A stretch of 64,000 nucleotides of DNA from Centroberyx gerrardi. Its lineage: Eukaryota > Chordata > Actinopteri > Beryciformes > Berycidae. A model generated the notes under the pieces. It had not been told where the DNA came from. It searched no databases and saw nothing but the letters and a program-made list of their open reading frames with translations. Each line of letters starts with the position of its first letter. Position 1 is the first letter of the stretch. This document shows, piece after piece, positions 60,960 through 64,000 of this stretch. Made by a program: the position numbers and the translations under genes. The stretch is from the NCBI RefSeq assembly GCF_048128805.1, contig NC_136017.1, forward strand, positions 4,773,805 through 4,837,804, written 5' to 3'.

Positions 60960-61208
60960 ATGGGCTCCCCGACGGCTGCTGTCGGCTCTCTCCGGCTCTC
61001 GGCGCTCTGGACCCGGACGCTGCCAGCTGCCCGGGTCGGTCCTGAGCTCCGGGTCCGACCCGCTCCAACCAGACAGCTGAACGTACAGGCGACGACGACT
61101 GAAGCGGGGAAGCACAAAACTATTGACGACCTGCCGGGACCCAGTCTGGCCACCACGCTGTACTGGTTATTTGTTAAGGGCTATGCCGACAAGAGCCATG
61201 CACTGCAG
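60960..61208 (+). CDS. cyp27a1: CYP27-family mitochondrial P450, exon 1
   Basis: Mitochondrial CYP27 enzymes hydroxylate sterol or vitamin side chains using adrenodoxin. Only the first 83 codons lie in the window. The ATG has an excellent context (caccATGG), and the exon ends on a codon boundary at the donor CAG|gtagga. The N-terminus is rich in Arg, Ala and Leu with no acidic residue in the first 28, as expected of a mitochondrial presequence. Then come KTIDDLPGPSLATTLYWLF and VKGYADKSHALQ, the proline-rich hinge and first helix of CYP27. The wording is closer to CYP27A (LFVxGY..xxxxLQ) than to CYP27C1 (EFFWKDGFSRIHEIQ). Human MAP3K2, however, neighbours CYP27C1, so the subfamily is open. 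The rest of the gene lies beyond 64000. Confidence 0.72.
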
Positions 61209-61719
61209 GTAGGACTGTCAATCACTCTCCGGTCAGGTTTAAGTACACAGGGCTGGCTTAGTTACTCACAAAAGCACAGAAGTATAATGCGTTTCTCTTT
61301 ACTCGTCACTTATTTTGGAATTGGTAAAGAGAGGGAAATGTAATGCCATTACTGAGGTAGTGAAGTATTAGTATATAGAAGTTACTGAAGTATTCATTCG
61401 TTAACGTTACTCAACTCCTGTGAAATGTGCACTACACTACCTTAGCCGTTACCACCCACCGCATAAACCAGCCGTTTCCATATTTTCAAATAGTCAAACC
61501 GTTATCGTGGTTTGAAAAACGTCAATGTTGAGTGGTAATGCATTACTAGGTAATCTATTACTTTTTCCGTTAACGAGTAGCAATGATTACTTTAAATTTC
61601 AGTAATGCCGTTATAGTAGGCTAACTGATAAAAGTAAACGAACCTGAAGTTAGTTAACGGTTCGCAGCTCCCTCGCGACCTGTGATAGATAAGACGTTTC
61701 AAACAGGCCACGCCCACAA

Positions 61720-62430
61720 GCCTAAGTCCCTCCCCTTCCGGTGGACCACCATGGGACCTTATTTCGGAAAAAATATGTACGTTAGTCAACGGCGAGAGAC
61801 AAATAATTGTTTGATCCCATTTGAATTGTGCCATGAATTACACATATTATGTTTTGTCAATTTAAAAGATAATTTTGCAAGTCAAGAAAGTCGCAGTTTG
61901 TCATAAGACTGTTGAAGTATAAGACTGTGAAAATACGTAATTAGAAAGACTACACACCAAAAAGTCGTGCAAGTGACGTAACATTCTCTGTCCACAAGCT
62001 ACCCAGAGCCACTGAAGCTAAGTCCCTCTCAGATAGCAGGAGGATTATACACAACCTGGAAGGTAAGAACGGATTTAAACTGGTTTAGGATAGTTTTAGT
62101 ACAGTGGGGGCTAACGTTAACGCGATGCCTGTGTGTTTCCTATGTTTTGTTCCATGTTGGTGTTGGTGACGTATATTGTGCGAGACGAGAGATGTAGTTC
62201 ACTGAGCGGTTTCACACAAAACTAAACGTTACTTTACTGTTTTACAACAAACTGTGACTTTCTTGACTTGCAAAATTATCTTTTAAATTGACAAAACATC
62301 ATATGTGTAATTCATGGCACAATTCAAACGGGATCAAACAATTATTTGTCTCTCACCGTTGACTACCGTACATATTTTTTCTGAAATAAGGTCCCATGGG
62401 GGACAGCGGAAGGGGAGGGACTTAGGCTCT
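61720..62430. mobile_element. Long inverted-repeat element
   Basis: The arms at 61720-61902 and 62248-62430 are inverted copies about 183 bp long ('aagtccctccccttccg', 'ccatgggaccttatttc', 'ttgcaagtcaagaaagtc'). The spacer of about 345 bp carries no gene. The arms differ at several positions, so the element is not brand new. Confidence 0.8.
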
Positions 62431-62464
62431 CTATACCCCTCTGTACAATTTCTATGGGCAAAAC

Positions 62465-62797
62465 AAAAAATCGACATTTTCTGTGGTTGCTTTTTCTGTA
62501 TTCTGATAATTTATGTGAAATGTATATGGTATAAACCATTTGTCGTTATCTTTTCACAGTTATCATAGAACAGCATCATCATTAAAATGTTTTTTTTCTG
62601 GAAGTCACAAAATGCTAACAAGCTAGCAAACTTCCGTTCAAGAGAGGTCATGCTAGTATTTTGACACTTAAAGAAAAAACATTTTAATGATCATGCTTTT
62701 GTTTGACAGCCATGAAAAGGTAACGTCAAATTATTAACACCATACATTTCACACAAATTATTAGAACACAGAAAAAGCAGCCACAGAAAATCACTGC
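62465..62797. mobile_element. Near-perfect palindrome
   Basis: 'ttttctgtggttgctttttc' at 62473 pairs with 'aaaaagcagccacagaaaa' near 62790, and 'cattaaaatgttttttttc' pairs with 'gaaaaaacattttaatga'. The inner part near 62634 also pairs (aagctagc/gctag). Total length is about 330 bp, a foldback-type MITE. Confidence 0.75.
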
Positions 62798-62818
62798 ACC
62801 ACTCTCCATTAACTTTGT

Positions 62819-63080
62819 GTGACTGAACGCACGTCATTGTCATTATTGCCCAAATTAAACATTCCTAAAAGCTGTTGTGTGGTGGGCTTCACAGCCAACA
62901 AACTTAAAAACCATGAATTACAGTTTTTTGGGCTCCCGAGCAAAACAAGGGAGCCGTTAAGAAGAAAAATGTGGATCCAGGTCGTAAAGAGAGAGGCGCT
63001 GACAGTGGCTCATGGTAGAAGAGGGGGAAACTTCGGGCCCCCGAGAGTACACTTATAATGTGGCCAGTATTTTGTCACTG
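62819..63080 (+). pseudogene. Decayed THAP-domain exon
   Basis: The frame reads SCCVVGFTANKLKN, LQFFGLPSKTRE, RRKMWIQVVKR, then PPRVHL, an in-frame TAA (63056-63058) and CGQYFVTG at a GT donor (63081). This follows the C2CH THAP zinc-finger layout. The second zinc Cys is Phe (62888-62890), the His is Tyr, and there is a stop, so it cannot fold as a THAP finger. It could derive from a THAP-bearing DNA transposon (P- or Kolobok-like) or from a host THAP gene. The neighbouring foldbacks favour the transposon. Confidence 0.65.
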
Positions 63081-64000
63081 GTAAGTAAGTTACCAGCAAT
63101 TATCTAGTTATATTCTTGTAAGATAACCTGTATGTTAAATGTGTTTAAATGCTACCATGTTGTCCTAACATTAGGTTGCTACTAAGCTAACATTACTGAG
63201 CCAGTTCCTCTCTATAAAACAGATGAGTTCTATAGAGAGGAGTTGTCAGTGAAACCTCACTGACTTGTTAGCTAATATAAGATAGTTAACTTAGCAACAA
63301 TCCACTTTAACAACTAGCGTCGCTCAAACTTATAGTCTGAAAAGCATAGCTAGCTGTATTTCAGATTTTTAAATATGAAGTGAAATTATTCAAGGTCAAC
63401 TTATTATCATACCTGGTGATTAAATTAAGTAGTGGTAAATGTCGAAGTATTTCAGGCCACTGTGTGGGATCATTTATCCTGATGGAGGCCAATTAAGTTC
63501 ATTTTTTCAATGTACCTTTCCCTCTCTGTTGGAGGAAGTGTGCCGAAATAATTCTTTGACAGACTTGTCTACTCGGAAAACAGGAAAAACCTTGTCAGGC
63601 TGCCGTATCTGAAAAGATTTCCTCCTGACCGCCGCTTTTGCCGGTTTGTTAGCAACATTGTTTTCCCCCACGGTGGGCGTGGATTTCGAAGTATGACGCG
63701 CTCCGCAGTGTGTCTATAGAAATTCAATAGGGTTTCGCACTTGTACCTCACTTTGCAGGCGTGGCCTTTATGCCGCGTCATCACCATTCTTATCTATGTG
63801 CAGATCTGGGACGATTCGATTTTTTCCAATGATGTTTTTTTTTTATGACAAGCAGGAAATGCTTTGTTGCCACTGGTACTGCAACATGTTTATGTAAACA
63901 AATGTATTTTTAAACTATTCAGTGCTATGCCATATAGAGCATCTCAAGGAAAGTCCCGCAGCATAGGATTCAGCCTGACACCAATGGGTTTTCATAGCCT

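Larger units (their letters stand above)
61209..64000 (+). other. CYP27 intron 1 with foldbacks and THAP scrap
   Basis: No second P450 exon is found. The intron holds an inverted-repeat pair (61720-62430), a second near-perfect palindrome (62465-62797), a decayed THAP exon (62819-63080) and a small hairpin at 63208-63243. Sequence at 61683-61715 resembles the reverse complement of 63750-63797 ('agataaga' plus 'ggccacgcc'), so all of these may belong to one insertion of about 2.1 kb. Confidence 0.5.

Noticed and set aside
60717-61156. Minus-strand frames of 132 and 138 codons
   Set aside because: They run through the CA/TG array and the antisense of CYP27 exon 1.

Overview
The window looks like genomic DNA from a bony fish, probably a percomorph-type teleost. 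It has intron-split vertebrate genes with GT-AG junctions, compact intergenic gaps, and many small dispersed repeats of kinds familiar from teleosts (tRNA-derived SINE remnants, hAT-type MITEs, foldback elements, microsatellites). I saw no bacterial genes, CRISPR array, rRNA, intact tRNA or recognisable retroviral element. Gene names come from remembered family sequences; no search was run.

Layout. (1) 1-19,046: the 3' part of shroom2 (+), an actin-binding and Rho-kinase-recruiting scaffold. Nine coding exons are visible, including a probable alternative first exon at 2,606-2,710 that would make a form lacking the PDZ domain. The PDZ exons themselves lie outside the window. An 18-bp minisatellite of about 34 copies starts at the donor of an ASD2 exon. 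(2) 23,716-25,440: a single-coding-exon claudin-34-like gene (+). (3) 26,774-27,307: a 177-codon, single-exon gene of unknown family (+), acidic, with a DSGYES phosphodegron-like motif and two basic clusters. (4) 33,183-30,513: sumo1 (-), complete in five exons and 101 aa. (5) About 34,640-54,425: map3k2/MEKK2 (+), complete, with a PB1 domain and a kinase domain (about 628 aa) and a probable 3'UTR of about 6 kb. (6) 55,540-59,030: an intact secreted 550-aa protein resembling the teleost genes annotated as SE-cephalotoxin-like (+), with signal peptide, furin-type site, hydrophobic Gly-rich stretch and EGF-like module. (7) 60,960 to the window end: the first exon of a mitochondrial CYP27-family P450 (+). 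Its first intron holds two foldback elements and a decayed THAP-domain exon.

How the genes relate: they are independent host genes, not an operon. Shroom2 and claudin-34 neighbour each other on human Xp22, while SUMO1, MAP3K2 and the CYP27 genes are on human 2q. The window therefore spans a junction between two ancestral blocks, with the orphan 177-codon gene at the seam. sumo1 and map3k2 are head to head about 1.5 kb apart.

The items I would look at first are the orphan gene, the intact cephalotoxin-like gene, the PDZ-less shroom2 start, the minisatellite and TG-repeat splice sites in shroom2, and the foldback/THAP cluster in the CYP27 intron.
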